A stretch of 64,000 nt of DNA from contig NZ_JAABOQ010000004.1 of assembly GCF_010671565.1 (NCBI RefSeq), positions 248,001 to 312,000 of the forward strand, written 5' to 3'. This document shows, piece by piece, positions 23,193 through 32,884 of the stretch. The notes under the pieces were generated by a model. The model was not told where the DNA came from and ran no database searches. It was given only the letters and a program-made list of their open reading frames with translations. A program made the position numbers and the translations under genes. Source of the DNA: Spongiivirga citrea. GTDB lineage: Bacteria; Bacteroidota; Bacteroidia; Flavobacteriales; Flavobacteriaceae. The number at the start of each line of letters is the position of its first letter. The first letter of the stretch is position 1.

Positions 23193-24146
23193 TTAGCCAT
23201 TATAGACTCCCATATTGGTATATTTTTCCATTCGCTGATCGACCAATTCTTCTGGTGATAACTTTTTTAATACCTCAAAAGACTTCAAAATCGATTTTTT
23301 TACAGTCAAAAAGGTCTTGGTTCTATCAGAATGTGCACCTCCAAGAGGCTCTTTTACGATCTCATCAACAAGCTTCTGTTTTTTCATATCAGCGGCCGTT
23401 AATTTTAAAGCGTCTGCGGCTTGCTCTTTATATTCCCAGCTTCTCCATAAAATAGAAGAGCAAGATTCCGGAGAGATTACGGAGTACCAAGTATTTTCTA
23501 ACATTAAAACTTTATCTCCTACACCAATACCCAATGCACCACCAGAAGCACCTTCACCGATAATAACGGTGATAATTGGCACTTTAAGACGGGTCATTTC
23601 TAGTATATTCCTTGCAATTGCCTCTCCTTGACCACGCTCTTCAGCTTCTAATCCCGGATATGCACCTGGAGTATCGATTAACGTAATCACAGGAATGCCA
23701 AATTTTTCAGCACTCTTCATCAAACGTAATGCTTTGCGATAGCCTTCAGGATTTGCCATCCCAAAATTTCGATATTGGCGCGTCTTCGTATTGAATCCTT
23801 TTTGTTGACCGATGAACATAAAACTCTGGTCATCGATTTTACCTAGACCACCAATCATCGCCTTATCATCACGAACGTTACGATCGCCATGCAATTCTAA
23901 AAAAGAATCGCCTGCAAGTGCATTAATATAATCTAAGGTATAAGGACGAGAAGGATGTCTTGATAATTGAACCCGCTGCCAAGCAGTCAAGTTCTTATAT
24001 ATATTCTTCTTTGTTTCTTGTAATTTCGTCTCAATTTGCTTGCAAGTATCGGTTACATCGATCTCACTTTCAACACCTATGACTTGGCATTTACTCAATT
24101 GCTCTTCAAGGTCTTTAATCGGTAATTCAAAATCCAAATATTCCAT
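23193..24146 (-). CDS. accA: acetyl-CoA carboxylase carboxyltransferase alpha subunit
   Basis: 317-residue subunit that, with AccD, transfers CO2 from carboxybiotin to acetyl-CoA, giving malonyl-CoA for fatty-acid synthesis. Family landmarks: [15 protein letters not shown] at the start, [55 protein letters not shown], and [20 protein letters not shown] forming the CoA site. It is a single-gene unit with its own terminator; the EamA-LptF/G-tgt genes lie upstream. Confidence 0.98.
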   Translation of the reverse strand: MEYLDFELPIKDLEEQLSKCQVIGVESEIDVTDTCKQIETKLQETKKNIYKNLTAWQRVQLSRHPSRPYTLDYINALAGDSFLELHGDRNVRDDKAMIGGLGKIDDQSFMFIGQQKGFNTKTRQYRNFGMANPEGYRKALRLMKSAEKFGIPVITLIDTPGAYPGLEAEERGQGEAIARNILEMTRLKVPIITVIIGEGASGGALGIGVGDKVLMLENTWYSVISPESCSSILWRSWEYKEQAADALKLTAADMKKQKLVDEIVKEPLGGAHSDRTKTFLTVKKSILKSFEVLKKLSPEELVDQRMEKYTNMGVYNG

Positions 24147-24201
24147 TAGATTTTTATAGATTTTAGTTAAACAACAAAAATAGTCATTTTGACTATTATG
24201 G

Positions 24202-25095
24202 CTACACAGCCTTTACGCTTTTTGCCTTTCGATTTTTAAGAATCCCATTTATTACTACTGTAATTAAAATTATTAGCGCTCCATAATAAAACTGTGGACT
24301 CATTTGTTCTTTATCACCTAAAATTAACCAGGCTAATAAAATACCATAAACGGGTTCTAAATTGATGGTAAGCATTACGGTATATGGGCTAAGGTATTTC
24401 ATCACTGCCGTAGAAGCAATAAAAGCATAGGCCGTACAAAATGATGCGAGCAAGCCAATATACAACCAATCGGTATTTGTTAAACTAAAAAAATCAGTAT
24501 TAAAATCTCCAACTATACCAAGATAAATAGTAATACCTAATACACCGATTAGCAACTCATAAAAAGAAATCGTTGTTGGGTTATTCTCTTGAACTAGCTT
24601 CCCATTAAGGATTGAAAAGAAAGCGGCGAGTAAAGACGCAACAAGTGCAAAACAAATCCCCCAGAAATAGTCTCCCTCAAATTGAAAAATAATTGCTAAT
24701 CCTGCAACGACAAACAAGCCCAAAACAAGTTCATACAAAATGAATTTACGTTTGTAAATAATCGGTTCTAAAATGGAAGTAAAAAAAGCACCAGTCGCCA
24801 TGGTAGCCAAAGTAACAGACACATTAGATATTTTAATGGCATGAAAAAAGCACAACCAATGTACAGCTATCAATATTCCACCAATGCTATACCACACCAA
24901 TTGTTTATTGGTAATTTTCAATGGCTTTTTGGTAATTGCCATAAATCCTAATATAAGGACCGCAGCAATTAACATTCGATACCAAACTAAGGGGATGGCA
25001 TCTATACTAATGAGTGCACCCAGCACGGCAGTAAAACCCCAAATAAAAACAATAAAGTGAAGATGTAGATAATTACGAAGCTTAGCGTTTGGCAT
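24202..25095 (-). CDS. EamA/DMT-family transporter
   Basis: 297-residue inner-membrane protein with ten predicted helices in two repeated five-helix halves, the EamA (drug/metabolite transporter) layout. Landmarks are the first-half [17 protein letters not shown] with [12 protein letters not shown], and the second-half ending [20 protein letters not shown], typical of the family. The substrate is unknown; members export amino acids, nucleosides or metabolites. Its start overlaps the end of the LptF/G gene by 14 bases, so it is translationally coupled to the tgt-lpt unit. Confidence 0.92.
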   Translation of the reverse strand: MPNAKLRNYLHLHFIVFIWGFTAVLGALISIDAIPLVWYRMLIAAVLILGFMAITKKPLKITNKQLVWYSIGGILIAVHWLCFFHAIKISNVSVTLATMATGAFFTSILEPIIYKRKFILYELVLGLFVVAGLAIIFQFEGDYFWGICFALVASLLAAFFSILNGKLVQENNPTTISFYELLIGVLGITIYLGIVGDFNTDFFSLTNTDWLYIGLLASFCTAYAFIASTAVMKYLSPYTVMLTINLEPVYGILLAWLILGDKEQMSPQFYYGALIILITVVINGILKNRKAKSVKAV

Positions 25096-26161
25096 TGTTC
25101 AAGAGATAAATGGCCAGAACTCCGAAAATAATATTAGGAAGCCAGACGGCTAAAATAGGTTCCATTCCAGATTTTTGAGCAAGCACTCCCAATATCTTGT
25201 CTAAAAAGATAAACGTAAATGCGATGATTATTCCAAAAGCCAAATTAACTCCCATTCCTCCTCTTCGTTTTATCGAAGACACCGCTACCGCAATTATTGT
25301 AAGTACAAAAGCCGAGAAAGGTAAGCTCCACTTTTTATATTTTACCATTAAATACCGATTGATATTAGATGAACCGCGCATTGTTTCTTGTTCTATAAAC
25401 TTATTTAATGCGGTATAACTAAGTGTTTCGGCAGTATAATTATTAGGGGTAAGATCTTCGAGATCGAATTTGAACAGTGTATCGTGTTCTCGTTTTCGCT
25501 CAAAAACATCATCGCCTGGGCCTATTTTACGCTTAACGTAATTTCGAAGTTTATAAGTGCTGTCTTTATCATCCCAAGTAATACTTGCGGCAGATATTTT
25601 TAAGGTCATTTTATTATCCTCAAAATGCTCTAGTGTAAATCGATTGGCACGCTTTTTTTCAAGATTAAAACTACTAGAGTATATAAAGTCGTTAGGGCTT
25701 ATTTGTTTATACAAGTTGACTGTTTCTCGAGAAGTGTCTTTTCGCTTAAGCCATTTGTATTTAAACTCATAAAAGCCTTGACTAGCATCGGGTACCAAAA
25801 TAATTCCCATAAAAAACCCAAATGCAGCAACTATACCTGCGCTAATCATAAAAGGCCTAAGGAAACGAGTAAACGATATACCCGAGCTCAACATAGCGAC
25901 TACCTCAGTATTGTTGGCCAATTTTGATGTGAACCAAATTACTGATATAAATAAGAAAATGGGAAATAGCAGATTGGCAAAATAGACGGTAAAGTCTAAA
26001 TAATAACCAACGATCGCATCAAATGGGACTTTACGCTCTAAAAATTTATCGACCTTATCAGACACATCGACCATAATGGCGATAGGAATGAACATAATAA
26101 AAAGCACTGTAAATGTTGACAGGTACTTTTTAATAATATATCGGTCGAGTATTGTAAGCAC
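25082..26161 (-). CDS. LptF/LptG family lipopolysaccharide export permease
   Basis: 359-residue inner-membrane permease of the LptF/LptG (YjgP/YjgQ) family, which with LptB pulls lipopolysaccharide out of the inner membrane towards LptA. Helices lie at about 12-32, 50-75, 98-118 and in the last 90 residues; between them is the periplasmic beta-jellyroll domain. The start LTILDRYIIKKYLSTFTVLF is characteristic. F or G cannot be told by eye, and the partner is not in this window. It starts 3 bases after the tgt stop. Confidence 0.93.
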   Translation of the reverse strand: MLTILDRYIIKKYLSTFTVLFIMFIPIAIMVDVSDKVDKFLERKVPFDAIVGYYLDFTVYFANLLFPIFLFISVIWFTSKLANNTEVVAMLSSGISFTRFLRPFMISAGIVAAFGFFMGIILVPDASQGFYEFKYKWLKRKDTSRETVNLYKQISPNDFIYSSSFNLEKKRANRFTLEHFEDNKMTLKISAASITWDDKDSTYKLRNYVKRKIGPGDDVFERKREHDTLFKFDLEDLTPNNYTAETLSYTALNKFIEQETMRGSSNINRYLMVKYKKWSLPFSAFVLTIIAVAVSSIKRRGGMGVNLAFGIIIAFTFIFLDKILGVLAQKSGMEPILAVWLPNIIFGVLAIYLLNNAKR

Positions 26162-26164
26162 AGC

Positions 26165-27295
26165 TTATAAACGTTTATCCATTTGTTTAACCATCATGTC
26201 TTTCCAGGTTCGGAAATCGCCTGCTAAGATATGTTTTCTAGCTTCGCGTACCAACCATAAATAAAATCCGAGATTGTGAATTGTAGCTATCTGCTTGCCC
26301 AATAATTCATTTACAGTGAATAAGTGTCTCAAATAGGCCTTACTATAATCGGTATCTACCCAAGTAATTCCCATTTCATCAATAGGAGAAAAATCGTCTT
26401 CCCATTTTTTATTCTTGATATTGATGGTACCATTTGCAGTAAATAACATCCCGTTTCTCGCATTTCTTGTAGGCATAACGCAATCGAACATATCGACTCC
26501 TAAAGAAATATTTTCAAGAATATTAATCGGTGTGCCTACACCCATTAAATACCGAGGTTTATCTTCTGGAAGGATCTCTGTAACCACCTCAGTCATTGCA
26601 TACATTTCCTCTGCAGGTTCCCCTACTGAAAGACCTCCAATAGCATTACCAAATTGCTGGGTGTTTGCAATATATTCAGCCGATTGCTTTCTTAAATCTT
26701 TGTAGGTACTACCCTGAACAATCGGAAATAAAGTTTGGTTGTAATCGTATTTTAAAGGTGTTTTCTCTAAATGCGTAATGCACCGTTCTAACCAGCGATG
26801 CGTCATATGCATCGAATTTTTAGCATAGCTATAATCGCAAGGATATGGCGTACACTCATCAAAAGCCATAATGATATCAGCACCTATGGTACGCTGAATT
26901 TCCATTACGTTCTCAGGAGTAAAAACGTGGTACGAACCATCTATATGACTCTTAAACTTGACCCCTTCTTCTTTGATCTTTCTATTTGCAGAAAGTGAGT
27001 AGACTTGATAACCACCACTATCAGTTAAAATATTGCGATCCCAATTCATGAATTTATGCAAACCACCTGCCTTTTCTAGAATAGGTGTTTGTGGGCGTAA
27101 GTATAAATGATAGGTATTACCTAGTATAATATCCGGATTAATATCATTCTTCAATTCACGTTGGTGCACTCCTTTAACCGAAGCTACAGTGCCTACCGGC
27201 ATGAAAATGGGGGTTTCAATACTACCATGATCGGTAGTTACTACACCTGCTCTCGCCTTGCTTTGAGAATCGGTTGTTAGAAGATCAAATTTCAT
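26165..27295 (-). CDS. tgt: tRNA-guanine transglycosylase without the usual zinc cysteines
   Basis: 376-residue enzyme that exchanges guanine-34 for preQ1 in tRNAs with GUN anticodons, on the way to queuosine. Key residues are present: D92 in TDSGGYQ, DECTPYP, QGSTYKDLR, GGLSVGEP and the nucleophile D271 in FDCVMPTRNARNG. The canonical zinc motif C-x-C-x2-C ... H is not: residues 306-315 read DEMGITWVDT, with only His340 (TIHNL) left. The alignment of flanking SPID and YSKAYLRHLF with the family is clear, so the cysteines are truly replaced. As I recall this is shared by other flavobacteria, so the enzyme is probably active. Heads a unit with the Lpt permease and EamA genes. Confidence 0.95.
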   Translation of the reverse strand: MKFDLLTTDSQSKARAGVVTTDHGSIETPIFMPVGTVASVKGVHQRELKNDINPDIILGNTYHLYLRPQTPILEKAGGLHKFMNWDRNILTDSGGYQVYSLSANRKIKEEGVKFKSHIDGSYHVFTPENVMEIQRTIGADIIMAFDECTPYPCDYSYAKNSMHMTHRWLERCITHLEKTPLKYDYNQTLFPIVQGSTYKDLRKQSAEYIANTQQFGNAIGGLSVGEPAEEMYAMTEVVTEILPEDKPRYLMGVGTPINILENISLGVDMFDCVMPTRNARNGMLFTANGTINIKNKKWEDDFSPIDEMGITWVDTDYSKAYLRHLFTVNELLGKQIATIHNLGFYLWLVREARKHILAGDFRTWKDMMVKQMDKRL

Positions 27296-27534
27296 TTACT
27301 TATAAAATCAATTGACAAAGATAACCAACTGCTTGAAGTGGTCTATTAATAAAAAGGTAAAATTACGTCCTCACTATTTATGGATATTATATCTGGATTT
27401 TATCCTAAATCTGATTTTCATCGATAAAAAAATCTTTTAGTCTAAAACCCTAATTAGCTATTAAACAATTTTTAAGACTTTTTAAAAAAACGTATCTTTA
27501 ACAGTAATAATAAAAACCCATTAAAATTTAAACT

Positions 27535-27915
27535 ATGAGTGCAAAAGCCAAATATCAAGAAGTACTAAATCTAGGAGAACAATTAGGTATCAAAGATGGT
27601 GCTGTTAATGAAGAAGGCGGTGTGTTAAAAATAAAAGGTACAGCTACGAATCAATATGAAAAAAATCAGATCTGGGATAAAATAAAAGAAATTGGTGGTG
27701 AGTCGCCATCAGATATTCAAGCGAATATTTCTGTTGAAGATACTAGCGTTTATGCACGCCACACGGTAAAATCAGGAGAGACTTTAGGAAAAATAGCTAA
27801 GCACTATTATGGAGATGCTATGAAGTACAAACAAATTTTTGCAGCCAATACGAACATTCTTAAAAATCCAGATGTTATTCATCCTGATCAAGAATTAGTA
27901 ATTCCGAATTTATAA
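27535..27915 (+). CDS. lysM: LysM/BON domain protein (YgaU-like)
   Basis: 126-residue protein: an N-terminal BON-like domain (residues 10-68; VNEEGGVLKIKGTATNQYEK) and a C-terminal LysM domain (about 75-125) with TVKSGETLGKIAKHYYGDAM and PDVIHPDQELVIP. This is the E. coli YgaU (Kbp) layout; Kbp binds potassium in the cytoplasm. There is no signal peptide, consistent with a cytoplasmic place despite the LysM. Monocistronic, with a near-consensus -7 (TATCTTTA, 27493-27500) and a strong terminator. Confidence 0.9.
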   Translation: MSAKAKYQEVLNLGEQLGIKDGAVNEEGGVLKIKGTATNQYEKNQIWDKIKEIGGESPSDIQANISVEDTSVYARHTVKSGETLGKIAKHYYGDAMKYKQIFAANTNILKNPDVIHPDQELVIPNL

Positions 27916-27941
27916 ATCGGAAAGTAGAAATACGAAATATG

Positions 27942-27977
27942 AAAACGTCACTCTTTTTTAGGAGTGGCGTTTTTCTA
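27942..27977 (+). terminator. terminator of the LysM gene
   Basis: AAAACGTCACTC pairs with GAGTGGCGTTTT (12 bp, one G-U) around an 8-base loop and runs into TTTTT, 26 bases after the stop. The A/T arms also allow it to work for the convergent cmk gene. Confidence 0.88.
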
Positions 27978-28001
27978 TTATAATTTATTTTGATAAAAAA
28001 C

Positions 28002-28694
28002 TTATTGGAGCTCAATAACATCTTTCGTATAACTAAGCATCCGTTCTAACTGCTCTTCTAATCCCATATCGCTATTATCAATCTCAATGGCATCGTTGGC
28101 TTTTTTAAGAGGCGAATCCTCCCTGTGCGAGTCGATATAATCTCGGTCTTGCACATTTTTAAGAACGTCTGCATATTTTACATTATCACCCCTATCCAGT
28201 AATTCTTTATAACGTCGGGTAGCTCTTTTTTCTGGAGATGCAGTCAAAAAGAACTTGACTTCAGCACTAGGAAAAACAACGGTACCAATATCACGACCAT
28301 CCATTACCAGACCCAAGCCTTTTCCCATTTGTTGTTGTTGTTCTACCAACTTTTTTCTCACAGCAGAAATTGCTGCAACATTACTTACATTCTTAGATAC
28401 CTCCAGAGAACGAATCTCTTCTTCTACGTTCTTACCATTTAAGATAACATCCCCATTTCCAGTTTTTTCATTGAGCTGAAATGATATTTCGACGGACTTT
28501 AAGAGCGACTTTAATTTGGTTCGATCAATTTTACCATTATTGATAGCTCCAGCTTGCATTGCAGCCAAGGTTACACTGCGATACATCGCACCTGTATCGA
28601 CATATACATAATTAAGAGCCTTTGCAAGTTTTTTAGCTAATGTGCTTTTGCCAGTACTGGAATATCCGTCAATGGCAATAGTAATGGAGGACAT
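28002..28694 (-). CDS. cmk: cytidylate kinase
   Basis: 230-residue P-loop kinase that phosphorylates CMP and dCMP with ATP. Walker A is GYSSTGKSTLAKKLAKAL (from residue 9), followed by VDTGAMYRSVTLAA, the NMP-binding insert with LNGKNVEEEIRS, and the GLVMDGRDIGTVVFP signature with KFFLTASPEKRATRRYKEL as the lid. Full length. It faces the LysM gene convergently. Confidence 0.97.
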   Translation of the reverse strand: MSSITIAIDGYSSTGKSTLAKKLAKALNYVYVDTGAMYRSVTLAAMQAGAINNGKIDRTKLKSLLKSVEISFQLNEKTGNGDVILNGKNVEEEIRSLEVSKNVSNVAAISAVRKKLVEQQQQMGKGLGLVMDGRDIGTVVFPSAEVKFFLTASPEKRATRRYKELLDRGDNVKYADVLKNVQDRDYIDSHREDSPLKKANDAIEIDNSDMGLEEQLERMLSYTKDVIELQ

Positions 28695-28831
28695 AAAGTA
28701 ATAATGTTGTTTCAGGTTTTGAAATTACAAAAAATACGGTGGGGAATTTAAAATTATTTGTAGACGCAAATGCATAGCTATTACTTGGTAATTATAGTTA
28801 GCAACAGTGCATTTCTGTTTTTAACAACCGG

Positions 28832-28943
28832 TTCCCTTCCCTTGAGGGAAGGGTTAGGGATGGGTGTTTGTTTTATTATATAAGTAAACTTTGATTTTCT
28901 AAAGGTAGAACACCCCTTTAAATCTCTCCTCAAGAGGAGACTT
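28832..28943. repeat. imperfect inverted-repeat element between lon and cmk
   Basis: Two self-complementary arms face each other: TTCCCTTCCCTTGAGGGAAG continuing to GGGTGTT (28832-28867) and AACACCCC ... TCTCCTCAAGAGGAGACTTT (28909-28943), with 40 AT-rich bases between. Each arm contains its own small palindrome (CCCTTGAGGG; CTCCTCAAGAGGAG), and the inner ends AACACCC/GGGTGTT match. The shape is that of a small non-coding dispersed repeat or MITE-like element common in flavobacterial intergenic regions. No open frame. Confidence 0.65.
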
Positions 28944-28956
28944 TCAATAAATTACT

Positions 28957-31407
28957 TTAAAGCGTCTTAGCATTCTTTACCTTTTCATTGGTCAATGCTA
29001 AATCCAATACTTGACTCATATCATTGACATAGTGGAAAGTCAAGCCTTTTAAATAATCAGGTTTGATCTCTTCGACATCCTTTTTATTATCAGCACAAAG
29101 TAAAATTTCTTTAATGCGCGCTCTTTTTGCTGCAAGAATCTTTTCTTTAATTCCCCCTACAGGAAGAACTTTACCTCTTAGCGTGATTTCTCCAGTCATC
29201 GCAAGGCTTTTCTTTACCTTTTTCTGTGTAAATAATGAAACTAGTGAAGTCAGCATAGTAATACCAGCGCTTGGACCGTCTTTAGGAGTCGCTCCCTCCG
29301 GCACGTGAATATGCACATTATACTTATCAAACACATCTGGATTAATTCCTAGTTGGGATGCATTTGCTTTAATATATTCCATCGCTATGGTAGCTGATTC
29401 TTTCATAACCTTACCTAGGTTACCCGTGATACTAAGGTTTCCTTTTCCTTTTGAAAGAATAGACTCTATAAACAGAATATCACCGCCAACGCTTGTCCAA
29501 GCAAGTCCGGTTACAACTCCAGCTACATCATTATTTTCATATTTGTCGCGCTCCAGTCGTGGTGGCCCTAATACTTCTTCTACAACTTCGTCAGATATTT
29601 TGATGTCATACTCCTCCTCCATTGCGATGTTTTTCGCAGCATAGCGCACCATTTTAGCGATTTGCTTTTCTAGTCCACGAACACCACTTTCTCGAGTATA
29701 GCCTTCGACAATTTTTTCTAGCTGTTTTTTGCCCAGCTTAATGTCTTTTTTAGTCAAACCATGCTCGGTTATCTGCTTAGGAAGTAAATGCTGTTTTGCG
29801 ATCTCTACTTTTTCTTCTATCGTATAACCTGTTACATTTATGATCTCCATACGATCGCGCAATGCTGGCTGAATTGTGCCAAGACTATTTGCAGTAGCTA
29901 TGAACATAACTTTAGACAGGTCATAACCCATTTCCAGGAAGTTATCGTAAAATTCAGTGTTCTGTTCTGGGTCTAAGACCTCTAACATAGCTGACGACGG
30001 ATCGCCCTGATGACTTGAAGATAATTTATCAATCTCATCTAAAACGAAAACGGGATTAGATGTCCCGGCCTTTTTCAAACTTTGAACAATTCGACCTGGC
30101 ATAGCACCAATATATGTTTTTCTATGACCACGAATCTCTGCTTCATCACGAAGTCCACCTAATGAAATACGCACGTATTCACGACCTAAGGCTTCTGCAA
30201 CTGATTTACCCAATGACGTTTTCCCTACTCCTGGAGGTCCATATAAACATAAAATAGGTGATTTCATATCGTTACGCAGTTTGATAACCGCTAGATATTC
30301 AATAATTCGTCTTTTTACATCCTCAAGACCATAGTGATCACGATCTAGTATTTTTTGAGCGCGTTTTAAGTCAAATTGATCTTTAGAAAACTCGTTCCAA
30401 GGCAAATCAAGAAATAGGTCTAAATAATTACGCTGTATGGAATACTCTGCAACTTGCGGATTCATGCGTTGCATTTTTGCAAGTTCTTTTGTAAAATGTT
30501 CCTTTACTTTTGCATCCCATTTCTTTTTCTTAGCGCGCTTTCGCATTTCTTCAAAATCTTGCTCATTGCTCACCCCGCCTAATTCTTCTTGAATGGTTTT
30601 CATCTGCTGATGCAAGAAATACTCACGCTGTTGTTGATCCATGTCCGATCGTACCTTCGACTGGATATCTTGTTTCAATTCCAATTTTTGGTACTCGGTA
30701 TTCATGTGCTTTAAAGTCGTTAACGCGCGCTCCTTTAGGTCGGAAATACCAAGAATTTCTTGTTTCTCAGCAACTGACAAGCTCATATTCGAGCTAACGA
30801 AATTGACTAAAAAACTATTACTTTCAATATTCTTAATTGCAAAAGAAGCCTCACTAGGAATGTTTGGACTCTCTTTAATTATCTCTAAAGCTAGATCTTT
30901 TATAGATTCAATGATCGCAGCGAACTCCTCATTGTCCTTTTCTGGACGCGTTTCTTCAACTTCGCGCACGGTTGCTGTTAAATAAGGCTCTTCAGTTAAT
31001 ACCTCAGCAACTTCAAATCGCTTTTTACCTTGTATAATTACTGTGGTATTACCATCAGGCATTTTTAGTACGCGAAGTATTTGCGCTACAGTTCCAAGTG
31101 TATTAATATCTTTAGGAGAAGGATCTTCAATACTTTCGTCCTTTTGAGATACTACACCTATTAGTTTACTACCGTTATTTGCATCCTTTATCAACTTAAT
31201 CGACTTATCACGACCAGCGGTAATAGGTATTACAACTCCTGGAAAAAGCACGGTATTCCGCAAAGGTAAAATCGGTAAGGTTTCAGGTAATTCTTGTCTA
31301 TTTATTTCCTCTTCATCCTCTGGAGTCATTAATGGAATTAAATCCGCCTCTTCTTCTATAGATTGAAATGACAAACTGTCAATACTTAAAAATTTTGATT
31401 TACTCAT
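28957..31407 (-). CDS. lon: ATP-dependent Lon protease
   Basis: 816-residue cytoplasmic AAA+ serine protease for damaged and regulatory proteins. N-terminal substrate domain starts at [20 protein letters not shown]; the ATPase has Walker [15 protein letters not shown] and the conserved [16 protein letters not shown]; the proteolytic domain has catalytic S713 in KDGPSAG and K756 in GGIKEKIL, the right spacing of 43. Monocistronic, with a hairpin just upstream of its ATG. All parts are intact. Confidence 0.98.
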   Translation of the reverse strand: MSKSKFLSIDSLSFQSIEEEADLIPLMTPEDEEEINRQELPETLPILPLRNTVLFPGVVIPITAGRDKSIKLIKDANNGSKLIGVVSQKDESIEDPSPKDINTLGTVAQILRVLKMPDGNTTVIIQGKKRFEVAEVLTEEPYLTATVREVEETRPEKDNEEFAAIIESIKDLALEIIKESPNIPSEASFAIKNIESNSFLVNFVSSNMSLSVAEKQEILGISDLKERALTTLKHMNTEYQKLELKQDIQSKVRSDMDQQQREYFLHQQMKTIQEELGGVSNEQDFEEMRKRAKKKKWDAKVKEHFTKELAKMQRMNPQVAEYSIQRNYLDLFLDLPWNEFSKDQFDLKRAQKILDRDHYGLEDVKRRIIEYLAVIKLRNDMKSPILCLYGPPGVGKTSLGKSVAEALGREYVRISLGGLRDEAEIRGHRKTYIGAMPGRIVQSLKKAGTSNPVFVLDEIDKLSSSHQGDPSSAMLEVLDPEQNTEFYDNFLEMGYDLSKVMFIATANSLGTIQPALRDRMEIINVTGYTIEEKVEIAKQHLLPKQITEHGLTKKDIKLGKKQLEKIVEGYTRESGVRGLEKQIAKMVRYAAKNIAMEEEYDIKISDEVVEEVLGPPRLERDKYENNDVAGVVTGLAWTSVGGDILFIESILSKGKGNLSITGNLGKVMKESATIAMEYIKANASQLGINPDVFDKYNVHIHVPEGATPKDGPSAGITMLTSLVSLFTQKKVKKSLAMTGEITLRGKVLPVGGIKEKILAAKRARIKEILLCADNKKDVEEIKPDYLKGLTFHYVNDMSQVLDLALTNEKVKNAKTL

Positions 31408-31421
31408 ATCTTCATATAAGC

Positions 31422-31455
31422 CATAATGTCATTAATATCTATGGCTTTTTCATTT
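31422..31455 (-). promoter_or_regulatory. hairpin in the lon 5' leader
   Basis: AAGCCATA pairs with TATGGCTT around a 14-base loop, 15 bases before the lon ATG, so it would be transcribed in the lon leader. It could affect translation or stability of the mRNA. Read on the plus strand it ends in TTTTTC but no plus-strand gene precedes it. The rest of the 350-base gap to 31757 shows no further gene or consensus promoter. Confidence 0.4.
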
Positions 31456-31757
31456 TATAAAATTAGTCTCTTGTTTGGTTAAAGCTTTCAAAACAGGCAT
31501 ATTCAATACACACGCTTACCAAACCTTCTTATAATAGGCAAAGGCTGTGCCAAATAGAAACTGACCCATTTCATCTGACAAATAAAAATATTTTGGTAAA
31601 AATCACGTAACACACATATTATCAGTTGTTTAAATTAACAAGGAGGCTTGTTTGCCCTATTGATAATGATATAATTATCTTTAAATATTCTTTTTTCTAT
31701 TGGAAACTGTAACAAAGCAAAAAACAATTCATCTTTATTAACAAATAACCAAACTTT

Positions 31758-32318
31758 TTGAGCCAACAAAAGTTAAATATTGAGCAATTATTGCCATTGT
31801 GCATGACGGGTAATCAATCCGCACAAATGGAAATATACAACCGCTATTATAAAGCGATGTATAATACCGCTGTGCGAATTGTAAAAGACGTCGAAGAGGC
31901 CGAAGATGTAATGCAAGAATCATTTTTAAACGCGTTTACAAAGCTTGCATCTTTTAAAGGAGAAGTTACATTCGGAGCCTGGTTAAAGCGCATTGTAATA
32001 AACAACAGTATTTACCATTACAACAAACAAAAAAAGCACCAAAAAGTGTCTTTAGATGACAATGTAATGCAAAAGGTCGAAGATAACGAGGGCGTTGCTT
32101 CGGATGACATGATAACAAGCTTGAAGGCTCAAAAAGTATTGGAAACCATGAACAAGCTGAAAGATAATTACCGAGTTTCTTTGACCTTACATTTAATTGA
32201 AGGCTATGATTACGAAGAAATTAGTACAATAATGAATATTAGTTATGCTAACTGTCGCACAACGATCTCTAGAGCCAAAGAAAGTTTGCGAAAAAAATTA
32301 GTTGAAGTATGCGTTTAG
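31758..32318 (+). CDS. ECF-type RNA polymerase sigma factor, TTG start
   Basis: 186-residue sigma-70 family factor of the extracytoplasmic-function type. Region 2 has YYKAMYNTAVRIVKDVEEAE and DVMQESFLNAFTKLASFKGE followed by TFGAWLKRIVINNSI; region 4 is DNYRVSLTLHLIEGYDYEEI plus the HTH ISYANCRTTISRAKESL. The start is TTG at 31758; the first ATG (codon 16) would remove the beginning of region 2. Its last 10 bases overlap the next gene, a probable anti-sigma factor, and two exported beta-repeat proteins follow, so the unit looks like a self-contained envelope-stress regulon. Confidence 0.93.
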   Translation: MSQQKLNIEQLLPLCMTGNQSAQMEIYNRYYKAMYNTAVRIVKDVEEAEDVMQESFLNAFTKLASFKGEVTFGAWLKRIVINNSIYHYNKQKKHQKVSLDDNVMQKVEDNEGVASDDMITSLKAQKVLETMNKLKDNYRVSLTLHLIEGYDYEEISTIMNISYANCRTTISRAKESLRKKLVEVCV

Positions 32319-32884
32319 ATGATAACATGAATGAACTTTTTGACAATCTTAAAGGTGACTTCGATATAGAAGATCCTAAAGATGGTCACCAGCAACGGTT
32401 TTTTGATAAACTGAAAGGTTTAGACGAAAACAGTACCGCTGGCGAAGAAGAAGAAATTAAAGTAAGACGGTTAAATTGGAAAAAGCCATTTCTTATAGCT
32501 GCTTCTTTCGTAATAGTATTTGGATTGTATTTTGGCTTACAGAATACAAATACCGAAGCTGACCTTGCAGAAGTATCACCAGAAATGCAGCAAACCGAGA
32601 TTTATTTCACTTCTTTAATCAATGAAGAATTAGAAAAAATTGAAGGTACTGTAGATGAACGCACTCAGCAAATATTTGATGACGCAAAAGAACAACTAAA
32701 ACTATTAGAAAGCGATTACAGCCTGCTAAGCCAAGATATTATTGACAATGGTGCCGACAGACGCATTATAAGTGCAATGATAAGCAACCTAAAAAATAGA
32801 ATAGAACTGCTTGAAAATGTATTAGAACAAATTGAAGCGGTAAAAAACCTTAACAATTTTGAAAATGAGAACACAATTATTTAA
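32309..32884 (+). CDS. probable membrane anti-sigma factor
   Basis: 191-residue protein with one transmembrane helix at about residues 54-71 (PFLIAASFVIVFGLYFGL). The cytoplasmic N-terminus (about 50 residues, acidic) would face the sigma factor; the periplasmic part is rich in Glu and Leu heptads (about 95-185), predicted coiled coil. It overlaps the sigma gene by 10 bases, the standard arrangement for sigma/anti-sigma pairs. No zinc (ZAS) motif is present, and the family is not recognised from sequence alone; the role rests on topology and context. Confidence 0.75.
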   Translation: MRLDDNMNELFDNLKGDFDIEDPKDGHQQRFFDKLKGLDENSTAGEEEEIKVRRLNWKKPFLIAASFVIVFGLYFGLQNTNTEADLAEVSPEMQQTEIYFTSLINEELEKIEGTVDERTQQIFDDAKEQLKLLESDYSLLSQDIIDNGADRRIISAMISNLKNRIELLENVLEQIEAVKNLNNFENENTII

